Assembly (NCBI GenBank): GCA_041662005.1
Contig: JBAZTJ010000029.1
Coordinates: 1-23,367 of the forward strand
From: DATHXC01 sp041662005
GTDB lineage: Bacteria; Pseudomonadota; Gammaproteobacteria; Burkholderiales; Methylophilaceae
DNA: 23,367 nt
Direction: 5' to 3'
This document shows, piece by piece, positions 1-7,413 of this stretch. A program made the position numbers and the translations under genes. The notes below the pieces were generated by a model that saw only the letters and a program-made list of their open reading frames with translations, did no database searches and was not told the origin of the DNA. How positions within the stretch are numbered: the stretch's first letter is position 1; each line of letters starts with the position of its first letter.

Positions 1-123
1 GTAGTATCTGTTTTCGCTTTACAAGCTATACCCGTTGTTTATGCTGACGAACCATTACCTGAAATTGCAGCAGTAGACGAACCTGCTGTTCCTCCTATGC
101 CTGAAAATATCCCAGCGAATTAA
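1..123 (+). CDS. C-terminal end of a small exported protein (partial)
   Basis: An open frame runs from the window edge for 40 codons to a TAA at 121-123. The first visible residues are hydrophobic and end in Val-Tyr-Ala followed by Asp-Glu, which looks like the end of a signal peptide with a type I cleavage site. The mature part is short, acidic and Pro-rich (repeated Asp/Glu-Pro and Val-Pro-Pro), with no recognisable domain. The start lies upstream of the window. It is followed by a strong hairpin terminator, which supports this being a real gene end. Function unknown. Confidence 0.5.
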   Translation, partial: VVSVFALQAIPVVYADEPLPEIAAVDEPAVPPMPENIPAN

Positions 124-142
124 TCGGCATCTGCGGGACAAT

Positions 143-175
143 AAAAAAGCGAAGAAATCATTCTTCGCTTTTTTT
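143..175. terminator. Bidirectional intrinsic terminator
   Basis: A 14-bp perfect inverted repeat (143-156 paired with 161-174) with a 4-nt ATCA loop. It has A-rich and T-rich flanks, so it can terminate the small exported-protein gene from the left and purU from the right. Confidence 0.85.
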
Positions 176-192
176 ACATCCACAATTAAAAC

Positions 193-1047
193 CTAATCAA
201 AAATCACCGTTTTATTGGCATACAGCAGGATGCGGTTCTCCACATGCCAGCGCACTGCACGTGACAATACGATACGTTCCAGATCGCGGCCCTTCTGAAT
301 CAAGTCCTCCACCTGATCCCGATGCGAGATGCGATCAATATCCTGCTCAATAATCGGGCCTTCATCCAGCACCTCAGTCACATAATGGCTGGTTGCACCT
401 ATAAGCTTTACGCCACGCTCGAAAGCACGATGATAAGGACGGGCGCCGATGAATGCAGGCAGGAAGGAATGGTGAATATTGATGATGCGTTGAGGATAGC
501 GCCGGACAAATTCAGGCGATAAAATCTGCATATAGCGTGCAAGCACAATCAAATCTATCTCATATTTTTCAAACAGGGCAAACTGCTGGGCCTCTGCTTC
601 CGCCTTATTATCCTTGTTAACCTCTATGTGGTGAAACGGGATGCCGTAAAATTCGGCCAAACGCTGCGTGTCCTTATGATTGCTGATGATCAGAGGAATA
701 TCACACACCAGCTCACCACTTTGGTGCCTATGTAACAAATCCACCAAACAATGGTCATATTGCGAGACCATAATCGCCATACGCCAATGCTTTTGCGCCA
801 ATTTCAACTGCCACTGCATCTCAAAGCGCTCGGCGATAGGTGAGAAATGCTCAGCGAAATTATCTGCGTTAATCTCGGATCCGCTCAAATCCCACTCCAC
901 ACGCATAAGAAACAGGTTGTTCTCCGCATCCTGATGCTGGTCGGCGTGCAGGATGTTAGCGTTATGCTGAAACAGGAAATCAGCAATGGCGGCGACCAGG
1001 CCTTTGCGGTCCGGGCATGTCACTAGTAGCGTGGCGGTATTTTTCAT
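193..1047 (-). CDS. purU: Formyltetrahydrofolate deformylase
   Basis: PurU hydrolyses 10-formyl-THF to THF and formate in the cytoplasm. The 284 residues match the usual family length. An N-terminal ACT domain (about residues 5-80, beginning with the CPDRKGLVA stretch) is followed by a GART-type formyltransferase fold (about 88-280). The catalytic triad of that fold is visible as Asn190, His192 (in INIHHSFLP) and Asp228 (in VLDEGP). In methylotrophs with THF-linked C1 transfer, PurU can release formate from the THF branch; that role here is inferred from the nearby Fae homologue. It is transcribed divergently from the GyrI-like gene and ends at a shared terminator. Confidence 0.95.
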   Translation of the reverse strand: MKNTATLLVTCPDRKGLVAAIADFLFQHNANILHADQHQDAENNLFLMRVEWDLSGSEINADNFAEHFSPIAERFEMQWQLKLAQKHWRMAIMVSQYDHCLVDLLHRHQSGELVCDIPLIISNHKDTQRLAEFYGIPFHHIEVNKDNKAEAEAQQFALFEKYEIDLIVLARYMQILSPEFVRRYPQRIINIHHSFLPAFIGARPYHRAFERGVKLIGATSHYVTEVLDEGPIIEQDIDRISHRDQVEDLIQKGRDLERIVLSRAVRWHVENRILLYANKTVIFD

Positions 1048-1087
1048 GATTTCTTTATCGGATTACACAGCATGAGAGTAAACAAAA

Positions 1088-1116
1088 TTGTCTTCTCGAA
1101 AAAAGCCTATTATACC
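1088..1116 (+). promoter_or_regulatory. Possible sigma-70 promoter for the GyrI-like/CobD-like operon
   Basis: TTGTCT at 1088-1093 and TATACC at 1111-1116 are separated by 17 bp, about 50 bp before the ATG at 1166. The match to consensus is moderate. This is a pattern call only. Confidence 0.3.
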
Positions 1117-1165
1117 AACACTCAGCATACCGACATAAGCCTCACTGAATAAGTGCAAGGCAATC

Positions 1166-1813
1166 ATGGTTGTGGTATCTTTTACCCGTCGTAATATCAA
1201 CTCTGTGGCCTTAACTGGCTGCATTTTTTACAAAAAACAGCATCCCGTGAAAAAACAGTTACCTTACTTTCTTGCCGCCTTTGTGTTACCCGTCAGTGCA
1301 ATGCTCTGGTGGTGGGGTTTGTTCTCAAGCACCTCACTGGAAATCGGGGAACGTGGCGGATATCGCTACGCCTACCTGGAAGCACAAGGCGTTTACTCTA
1401 AGCTCGCCACCAAGCATGGCGAAGCGCTGTTTGAATTAAAGAAACAGGGCATTCAGGCCGGGCCCGAGCTTACCCTGGTACTCACAGACCCTCGCACTAC
1501 GCCGCATGACGAGCTGAAAGCACGTACTGGCTATATCATCAGTGCCGACACCCAAGTTCATGCACCTTTGCTGGTAGATAGCATTCCCGTGCGCAAAGTA
1601 GCTGTGGCACAGATCAAGGCCCATCCTCTTTTTGCCTACGGCAAAACGTATGCCGCCTTGCTGGAGTACGCCAAGACCCACGGCACCAAGCTAAATCTGC
1701 CAACCTTAGAGCTTTTTGATAACAGCATACTCAGCGTAGAAATGCCGCTATCACCTGAGGAACCATCCCCTGCCGCATCCGTAGGACAAGTTGAGGGGGA
1801 AGCAAGCTCATGA
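1166..1813 (+). CDS. Membrane-anchored GyrI-like (effector-binding fold) protein
   Basis: A 215-residue protein with one hydrophobic N-terminal segment (about residues 33-53, with a Trp triplet) followed by a soluble domain (about 57-195). The soluble part looks like the GyrI/SOUL-type small-molecule-binding fold, with a YAYLEAQGVYSK opening, a conserved-looking LVLTDPRTTP loop, and a GYIIS strand. The tail is Pro/Glu/Ser-rich. The ligand is unknown. The ATG at 1166 has an AAGG ribosome site. A GTG at 1247 would give a more typical Lys-Lys plus membrane-anchor N-terminus but lacks a ribosome site, so the start is uncertain. Its stop overlaps the next gene by 4 nt (ATGA), implying translational coupling. 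Confidence 0.7.
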   Translation: MVVVSFTRRNINSVALTGCIFYKKQHPVKKQLPYFLAAFVLPVSAMLWWWGLFSSTSLEIGERGGYRYAYLEAQGVYSKLATKHGEALFELKKQGIQAGPELTLVLTDPRTTPHDELKARTGYIISADTQVHAPLLVDSIPVRKVAVAQIKAHPLFAYGKTYAALLEYAKTHGTKLNLPTLELFDNSILSVEMPLSPEEPSPAASVGQVEGEASS

Positions 1814-2748
1814 ATGTCCTCGCACTGATAGGCGCGCTGGCACTCACTTACTATCGCCCGCTTGCCAGAGCTGATTGGCTGAAGCAGTTCTACGCGCCTT
1901 ATTCGCGCTTGCTGGAACGCAACTTTAATGGCGGCAAGCAGGTACAGGGTGTCATTGCATGGCTGCTCGCTGCACTCCTGCCTGCGATAGTAGTCGGCAT
2001 TACATACTTCGCGCTGCTGCACATCAACAGCCTGGCAGGTATTGGGTTTGGCATAGTCGTCTTATATTTGACTCTGCGCTTCAGTCTTTTCGGTAAGCGT
2101 GCAGAAGACATTGCTGCCGCTTTGCGCGACCATAATATAGACCATGCCAGAACGCTGCTGCGGGAGTGGGATAGTGCAGAAACTAATCATTACAGTGCCA
2201 GCCAGGTAGCTTGCGTGAGCATTGAAACCACGCTCGCTCGCGCTCATCATGGCTTGTTTGCCCCTATCTTCTGGTTTGTATTGCTGGGGCCGGCAGGGGC
2301 ATTGCTATACCGCCTGGCGCATCTGCTGAAGTTGGAATGGGCTATTAATGCAGATACGCAATTGAACAACCCAGCCAACAACCAGTTTGCAGATTTTGCA
2401 CACAAGGCTTTCGACTGGCTGGACTGGCTACCAACACGCGTGACCGCCGGCTGTTTTGCTATTGTCGGCGACTTTGAAGATGCTGCGTATTGCTGGCGCA
2501 CACAGGCCACTAGTTGGCCGGATAGAGCACTGGGCATCATCCTTGCCAGTGGTGCAGGCGCATTGGGCGTCAAACTTGGCGACCCATTACCTTACCGTGG
2601 CGTATTACATTTCCGTCCTGAACTGGGCCTCGGCGACGAAGCCGATGCCGACTATCTGCAAAGTGCAGTGGGCCTAGTCTGGCGTGTACTGATCCTGATG
2701 GTCGGCTTGGTACTATTACTCACCTTCGCTCACTGGCTAGGAAACTAG
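1810..2748 (+). CDS. CobD/CbiB-family (AmpE-like) integral membrane protein
   Basis: A 312-residue polytopic protein with hydrophobic segments near residues 1-15, 48-90, 152-172, 245-260 and 290-310. The motif GPAGALLYRL (about 159-168), followed by the FDWLDWLPTR stretch, is typical of the CobD/CbiB/AmpE family. CbiB makes adenosylcobinamide phosphate, whereas AmpE is a sensor of cell-wall state. Betaproteobacterial members are usually annotated only to family level, and no other cobalamin gene is seen here, so a cobalamin role is not claimed. It is coupled to the GyrI-like gene by a 4-nt overlap and is followed by ispH after 55 nt. Confidence 0.8.
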   Translation: MNVLALIGALALTYYRPLARADWLKQFYAPYSRLLERNFNGGKQVQGVIAWLLAALLPAIVVGITYFALLHINSLAGIGFGIVVLYLTLRFSLFGKRAEDIAAALRDHNIDHARTLLREWDSAETNHYSASQVACVSIETTLARAHHGLFAPIFWFVLLGPAGALLYRLAHLLKLEWAINADTQLNNPANNQFADFAHKAFDWLDWLPTRVTAGCFAIVGDFEDAAYCWRTQATSWPDRALGIILASGAGALGVKLGDPLPYRGVLHFRPELGLGDEADADYLQSAVGLVWRVLILMVGLVLLLTFAHWLGN

Positions 2749-2803
2749 TAAACCTGACAGCTCATTTCGCACTGAAAAATAGCTGGAAATTTAAGAGAAC
2801 CTC

Positions 2804-3730
2804 ATGGATATTTTACTCGCTAACCCTCGCGGCTTCTGTGCCGGCGTTGATCGCGCCATCATCATTGTAGAACAGGCCCTGGAAAAATTCGGCGCACCTA
2901 TTTACGTACGGCATGAAGTCGTTCACAACAAGTTTGTAGTGGATGAACTCAAGCGTAAAGGCGCAATTTTTGTAGAAGAGCTGGACGAAGTACCTGCCGG
3001 CAATACTGTGATTTTCAGTGCCCATGGCGTATCCAAAGATGTGCGTGTGGAGGCTGAGGCACGTGGCTTGCGCGTATTTGATGCGACTTGTCCATTGGTG
3101 ACGAAAGTGCATATTGAAGTCGCCAAAATGCGCGCAGCCAATAAAGAAATCGTGATGATAGGTCACAAAGGGCATCCCGAAGTTGAGGGCACCATGGGCC
3201 AATCCGAAGGCGGCATGTACCTCGTGGAAACTCCGGATGATGTGGCTAAGCTGGAAGTTAAAAATCCATCGCTACTTGCCTATGTGACACAAACCACCCT
3301 GTCGATTGATGATGCAGCGGCTATCGTAGCAGCACTCAAAATTAAGTTCCCTGAGATCAGCCCACCCAAAAGCGACTCGATTTGCTATGCCACCCAGAAT
3401 CGTCAGGATGCGGTGAAAATCATGGCTAAGGATTGCGATCTGGTGATTGTCGTTGGATCGCCCAATAGTTCAAATTCCAACCGCCTGCGGGAAGTAGCAC
3501 AGAACCAAGGTGTGGAATCCTACATGGTAGACAACGCCAGCTACCTCAACCCCAACTGGGTCACAGGCAAGAAGAAGATTGGTGTGTCCGCTGGCGCATC
3601 AGCACCGGAAGTGTTGGTAAAAGAGGTGATAGAAAAGCTTCAGTCTTTAAGCGGTGCAGAGGTGACGGAGTTACAAGGCGTAGTAGAAAATGTGGTATTT
3701 CAGCTCCCCCGGAACCTGACGGCAGCCTGA
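2804..3730 (+). CDS. ispH: 4-hydroxy-3-methylbut-2-enyl diphosphate reductase
   Basis: The last enzyme of the MEP isoprenoid pathway: it reduces HMBPP to IPP and DMAPP using a [4Fe-4S] cluster. At 308 residues it has normal length. All key residues are in place: cluster ligands Cys12 (NPRGFCAGVDRA), Cys96 (DATCPLV) and Cys194 (SICYATQNRQ), and substrate-binding His41, His74, His124, Glu126 and Thr165. It sits on the same strand as the CobD-like gene, 55 nt downstream, and ends just before a hairpin terminator. Its product feeds the undecaprenyl carrier that uppP, elsewhere in the window, recycles. Confidence 0.97.
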   Translation: MDILLANPRGFCAGVDRAIIIVEQALEKFGAPIYVRHEVVHNKFVVDELKRKGAIFVEELDEVPAGNTVIFSAHGVSKDVRVEAEARGLRVFDATCPLVTKVHIEVAKMRAANKEIVMIGHKGHPEVEGTMGQSEGGMYLVETPDDVAKLEVKNPSLLAYVTQTTLSIDDAAAIVAALKIKFPEISPPKSDSICYATQNRQDAVKIMAKDCDLVIVVGSPNSSNSNRLREVAQNQGVESYMVDNASYLNPNWVTGKKKIGVSAGASAPEVLVKEVIEKLQSLSGAEVTELQGVVENVVFQLPRNLTAA

Positions 3731-3742
3731 CATCATCAACAA

Positions 3743-3771
3743 TAAAAAGGGCGTTTTAAACGCCTTTTTAT
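3743..3771. terminator. Intrinsic terminator between ispH and the DoxX gene
   Basis: GGCGTTT and AAACGCC form the stem core around 3750-3764, flanked by an A5 run on the left and a T5 run on the right, with one bulged G. It is placed correctly to end ispH and, in reverse, the convergent DoxX gene. Confidence 0.75.
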
Positions 3772-3797
3772 TTATTTCCTACGGATAAACTGCTTAA

Positions 3798-4178
3798 TCA
3801 CTTACCGAGGTTATCCATGCTATATGCAGTTTTTGGGTTGAGTGCCATCGTCAGCAAGCCACCAGCAATAGCAATGTAGAGCATGAACACTTCAGGTTGG
3901 CTTGAGCCCAGCACCAGCGCCAGGAAAGTTGCAAAAGCGGCCAGCACGTAAGCAATAAACTGTGTCTTGTAACCCACCAGCAAAGCCAAGCCACCTACCA
4001 GCTGAATAAAGATAATCAAAGGTGCAAATACCCCCGGCAATCCGAAATGCCCCAGTAACAGCTGGTAGTTCTCATATCCGGCAGGGTCACTGAAAATGGA
4101 AGATAACCGGAACAGCACAACACCCAAGAAAACCTGGGCCAGCATCACGCGTGCGACAGTACTTAAAAGCTTATTCAT
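3798..4178 (-). CDS. DoxX-family membrane protein
   Basis: A 126-residue protein with four predicted membrane helices (about residues 8-24, 50-68, 72-92 and 96-112). The arrangement matches the DoxX/DUF417-like family: an early Arg after the first helix, a GLPGVFAP turn, then a hydrophobic Gly-rich second helix followed by GYKTQ. Family members are linked to membrane redox and thiol-stress functions, but no specific role can be given. The ATG is preceded by GAAGG at suitable spacing. Stands alone; transcribed divergently from the lipoprotein gene. Confidence 0.8.
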   Translation of the reverse strand: MNKLLSTVARVMLAQVFLGVVLFRLSSIFSDPAGYENYQLLLGHFGLPGVFAPLIIFIQLVGGLALLVGYKTQFIAYVLAAFATFLALVLGSSQPEVFMLYIAIAGGLLTMALNPKTAYSMDNLGK

Positions 4179-4301
4179 AAATTTGCCTTCTATTTAAAAC
4201 ACAATGACAATGCACTATCGCCATGCGCTTAATTTTGAGAAAGATGCATGATGCCTGTAAGCGTCGCCAGCCGCAATAGTTGCCTGGCTCAGGAGGAATT
4301 T

Positions 4302-4487
4302 ATGAAAGCTGTTTTCGCTATTAACTTATTTGTCATCGCCACATTATGTGCGTGCTCACCACCTGACCAGGCCCCAAAAATTGCCGAAAGCCAGCGCGAA
4401 GCTCTGGAGAAAACCAAAGCAGTCAGTGACGCAGCCAATCAACAAATGCTTGAGCGGAACAAGCAAATAGATCAACAAAGTGAATAG
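4302..4487 (+). CDS. Small lipoprotein
   Basis: A 61-residue protein. I start it at the ATG at 4302, directly after a perfect AGGAGG ribosome site at 4291-4296, not at the longer in-frame ATG upstream. Residues 1-18 form a short signal peptide ending in a lipobox-like Leu-Cys-Ala-Cys with Cys18 as the likely lipidated residue. The remaining 43 residues are hydrophilic, Gln/Glu/Lys-rich and probably helical. It has no recognised domain. It precedes the GNAT gene by 5 nt, so the two are probably co-transcribed. Confidence 0.75.
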   Translation: MKAVFAINLFVIATLCACSPPDQAPKIAESQREALEKTKAVSDAANQQMLERNKQIDQQSE

Positions 4488-4492
4488 CTAGA

Positions 4493-4921
4493 TTGTTCAG
4501 TATTGTGGAAACTAGCTGGAAAAAAGATAGCCCTGCTTTATCACAACTGCGCCGCGAGGTGTTCATTCATGAACAGCATGTCCCGGAGGACATGGAGTGG
4601 GATGGTCTCGACGAATCTGCGGTGCACCTGATTGCATGGGATTTTGGTGCCAGGGCCATTGGTTGCGCACGACTTTTGCCGGACTACAAATTGGGCCGTA
4701 TGGCGGTATTAGCCGATCACCGTGGCCAGGGGGTCGGTATGGCATTGCTGCAAAGTGGACTTGAATATGCACTGCAGGCTAACTGGCCACAGGTTTCAAT
4801 CTCCGCCCAAAACCATGCCATCGGCTTTTATCTGAAAGCGGGTTTCGTACTCACGGGAAATGAATATATGGATGCGGGAATACCTCACCGCGATATGTGC
4901 CTGTATCTGTCAGGTAATTAG
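4493..4921 (+). CDS. GNAT-family N-acetyltransferase (ElaA-like)
   Basis: A 142-residue single-domain acetyltransferase. The N-terminal REVFIHEQHVPEDMEWDGLD stretch and the acetyl-CoA-binding loop DHRGQGVGMALL (about residues 81-92), followed by SAQNHAIGFYLKAGFV, are typical of ElaA-like GNAT proteins. The substrate is unknown. No ATG is available before the conserved start of the domain, and an in-frame stop lies just upstream, so TTG at 4493 is the most reasonable start. It follows the lipoprotein stop by only 5 nt, suggesting translational coupling. Confidence 0.85.
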   Translation: MFSIVETSWKKDSPALSQLRREVFIHEQHVPEDMEWDGLDESAVHLIAWDFGARAIGCARLLPDYKLGRMAVLADHRGQGVGMALLQSGLEYALQANWPQVSISAQNHAIGFYLKAGFVLTGNEYMDAGIPHRDMCLYLSGN

Positions 4922-5035
4922 TTTGCTAGTTAGCGGCGCAATCCATTAAAATTACGGCTTAAACTTATCTCACCGCACTACATAACGTTTAATTTAACTT
5001 CACTTCAATTACCAATCCTAAATCGAGGAAACACC

Positions 5036-5578
5036 ATGTCAAAAATCGTTTTTAAAGCTGGCGAAGCCACCGTTTACTCCGAAGGCAAAGATGTCACTGC
5101 AGCTATGCCGGAAATCCTGATCGGCTCTGTTGATGGCCCGGTAGGCGCTGCATTCGCCAACATGATGGCCCAAACTAAAGGCCACACCGCCATGTTCGCC
5201 GTGCGTGACATCAACCAACTGGTGCGCCCAGCCACCATGATGGTGCCTAAAGTGACCTTGAAAGACTCAGCCAATATCGAACTGTTTGGTGGCGTGGTAC
5301 AAGCTGCTGTTGCCGATGGCATTCTGGATGCGGTGATTGAAGGCATCATCCCCAAAGACCAGGTGAATGATCTGTGTATCGTTGCCCTGCTATGGATTGA
5401 TCCGGGCTGTGCAAAAGAAGCCAATCTGGACAAGGCAGACATGTACAAGAACAACTATGAAGCGATCAAGCTGGCACTTAAACGTGCACTGAACGACGAG
5501 CCAAGCATTGATGAACTGATTGCTAACCGCCATAAGATCAAGCACTGCATGTGGGACGAAAGCTGGGGCGAGATTTAA
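5036..5578 (+). CDS. Formaldehyde-activating enzyme (Fae) homologue with atypical active site
   Basis: True Fae condenses formaldehyde with tetrahydromethanopterin to methylene-H4MPT. This 180-residue protein follows Fae along its full length: a GEA opening, LIG after the first helix, KVTLKDSANIELFGG, AVIEGIIPKDQVNDL, and NNYEAIKLALKRAL. By manual alignment to Methylorubrum extorquens Fae from memory, the catalytic His17 position (HIDLIIG) corresponds to Met24 here (MPEILIG). There is also a 3-residue insertion before it and a longer C-terminus. This suggests a Fae2/Fae3-type paralogue, which may bind C1 units or pterin without the standard activity. A good GAGGAAA ribosome site precedes the ATG. 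It is monocistronic with its own terminator. Confidence 0.88.
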   Translation: MSKIVFKAGEATVYSEGKDVTAAMPEILIGSVDGPVGAAFANMMAQTKGHTAMFAVRDINQLVRPATMMVPKVTLKDSANIELFGGVVQAAVADGILDAVIEGIIPKDQVNDLCIVALLWIDPGCAKEANLDKADMYKNNYEAIKLALKRALNDEPSIDELIANRHKIKHCMWDESWGEI

Positions 5579-5712
5579 ATCAGCTATTAATCGGTCTGAG
5601 CTTCTTAGCTTATCACTTGGTTGCTGTCGCTTGCCTTACTAATTGTGCTGTCTGCGCTCCAGCGCCTAGTTCATCCTCGATTTATAGCTGAATTTTAGAG
5701 TGGGTCTAAACT

Positions 5713-5744
5713 AATAAAAAAGCAGCCTAGGCTGCTTTTTTATT
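5713..5744. terminator. Perfect palindromic bidirectional terminator
   Basis: A 32-nt perfect palindrome centred on CCTAGG, with an A-rich left arm and T-rich right arm. It lies between the convergent Fae-homologue and mutY genes and can serve both. The 134 nt between the Fae-homologue stop and this palindrome hold nothing I recognise. Confidence 0.85.
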
Positions 5745-5763
5745 ATCAGTGCCAACAACTAGC

Positions 5764-6813
5764 CTACTTTAACCCCGACAAAATGTTTCTCACTGGCGTC
5801 GGCAATGCCGCGCCAATTGCATCCTCTATCGGCAACCAGATCACATTGGGCGCGTGTGCCTGCAAGGGGCGTTTTATCACCTGCAAGGGCTGGGGCGTGA
5901 TTTCCAGCTTGAAATGGGTAAATGCATGATTGATGATGGTGAGCGGATCATCGGCTTCTGTCTGTAAGCCAAAGCGACTAGCAGCTACCTCAACAGCAAT
6001 TTCATGCATGGCGATTTCAGGCAGGCTCCACAGGCCGCCCCAGATGCCGCTTGAGGGGCGCTTTTCCAGCATCACTTCATTGCCGCTGAGCAGCAACAGC
6101 ATAGTGGTCTGCTTTTGCGGGCTTACTTTTCTCGGCTTCGAGCTTGGCAGCTCCTTCACTCGACCTTGTGCATAGGCGCCGCAGGTAGCGTTGAGTGGAC
6201 AAGCCTCACACTTGGGTTTAGATCTGGTACACAAAGTAGCGCCTAAATCCATCAGGCCCTGAGTGTAAGCCACCATTTCTTGCTCTGGTAACAGTTGCTC
6301 CGCCAGAGCCCACAGTTGCTTTTCCACTTTCGGCAGACCGGGCCAACCTTCCACGACAAAATGCCTAGCAAGCACTCTTTTCACGTTGCCATCCAGTATG
6401 GTTTGTACCTGGTTAAAGGCAAATGAAACAATCGCCGCAGCGGTAGAGCGCCCTATGCCAGAAAGCTGCTGGATGGCTGCAAAGTCCTGTGGAAATTCGC
6501 CACCATGCTCATCCACAATAGTTTGCGCCGCATTGTGCAAATTGCGTGCACGCGAGTAATAGCCCAGGCCGCTCCAGTATTGCAGCACTTCTTCCTGCGT
6601 CGCGCTGGCAAGGCTGGCAATATCGGGGAAGCGCTGCATAAAGCGCGCGTAATAGCCAATGACTGCGGTGACTTGAGTCTGTTGCAACATGATTTCAGAC
6701 ACCCAGATTGCATAAGGATCACGAGTGTTCTGCCAGGGTAGGTCATGGCGGCCATGCACTTTTTGCCAGGCGATCAAGCGTGCCGAAAAGTCACGCCCAA
6801 GGACATCAGACAT
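5764..6813 (-). CDS. mutY: A/G-specific adenine DNA glycosylase
   Basis: MutY removes adenine mispaired with 8-oxoguanine during base-excision repair. At 349 residues it has normal length. The HhH-GPD domain (about 30-215) shows the catalytic Glu40 (WVSEIMLQQTQV), the HhH loop LSGIGRSTAAAI, and Asp141 (LDGNVKRVL). The [4Fe-4S] loop is complete at Cys195, Cys202, Cys205 and Cys211 (C-x6-C-x2-C-x5-C). A C-terminal Nudix-like 8-oxoG recognition domain spans about 230-345. Its ATG lies inside the end of the upstream peroxiredoxin gene (8-nt overlap), so the two are translated as a coupled pair. Confidence 0.97.
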   Translation of the reverse strand: MSDVLGRDFSARLIAWQKVHGRHDLPWQNTRDPYAIWVSEIMLQQTQVTAVIGYYARFMQRFPDIASLASATQEEVLQYWSGLGYYSRARNLHNAAQTIVDEHGGEFPQDFAAIQQLSGIGRSTAAAIVSFAFNQVQTILDGNVKRVLARHFVVEGWPGLPKVEKQLWALAEQLLPEQEMVAYTQGLMDLGATLCTRSKPKCEACPLNATCGAYAQGRVKELPSSKPRKVSPQKQTTMLLLLSGNEVMLEKRPSSGIWGGLWSLPEIAMHEIAVEVAASRFGLQTEADDPLTIINHAFTHFKLEITPQPLQVIKRPLQAHAPNVIWLPIEDAIGAALPTPVRNILSGLK

Positions 6814-7366
6814 GTTGTTCTAACCACGCCAGCACTTCATCCGCATTCTTATCAGGCGGAAACACCGGATAAAAATAATGCTGGATGATGCCATCGTAAG
6901 CAATCAAAGTGACGCGCTTATTCAGCCGTGTGTGGTTCACTTCAAAAGCAGGTAATCGTAATGCATCCGTAAACTGGAAATCTGCATCACTTAGCAGCGG
7001 GAAAGGCAAATGCAGCCGCTCTGCGGCCTCCTGCTGGTAGGCTGTAGTTTGCGTACTCAGGCCAAAAACCTGGGTATTTAATTTGGTCAGCTCTTGATAA
7101 TGGTCTCTGAACGAACAGCTTTGCGGAGTACATCCGCGCGCGCCGGGGATAGCATCCCAGCCTGCAGGCAATGCAACATTCGGCTGGCCTGTCATGGGGT
7201 AGCAATAGACCACTATCCAGCCTTTGATCTGAGCCAGATCAACGACGCTACCCTGTGTTGAAGTTAAAGCACACGAAGGTAATGCAGCACCGGATAAATG
7301 GTGGCATGCCCCATCATCCATGGGCTCAGGTAGATCTAGGGGTAACGCTTGCAGGCTTTGCATCAA
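6806..7366 (-). CDS. PrxQ/BCP-like peroxiredoxin
   Basis: A 186-residue thioredoxin-fold protein. After an initial beta-strand region (WIVVYCYPMTG, about 50-60), the motif RGCTPQSCSFRDHY places a peroxidatic Cys79 and a resolving Cys84 four residues apart, as in PrxQ/BCP thiol peroxidases. Compared with the usual YP-x3-TPGCT motif there is an insertion of roughly 15 residues (61-75) before the active site. It likely reduces hydroperoxides in the cytoplasm, since no signal peptide is visible. It overlaps mutY by 8 nt, so a peroxide-removal gene is paired with an oxidative-damage repair gene. Confidence 0.82.
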   Translation of the reverse strand: MMQSLQALPLDLPEPMDDGACHHLSGAALPSCALTSTQGSVVDLAQIKGWIVVYCYPMTGQPNVALPAGWDAIPGARGCTPQSCSFRDHYQELTKLNTQVFGLSTQTTAYQQEAAERLHLPFPLLSDADFQFTDALRLPAFEVNHTRLNKRVTLIAYDGIIQHYFYPVFPPDKNADEVLAWLEQHV

Positions 7367-7413
7367 GTCGTCACTTTTAAAATGTCAGTTGTAAGTCTAC
7401 AAGTCCAGCAAGA

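Noticed and set aside
4248..4301. Longer start for the small lipoprotein at 4248
   Set aside because: The perfect AGGAGG at 4291-4296 and the signal peptide plus lipobox both fit the ATG at 4302; the extension would bury the signal peptide.
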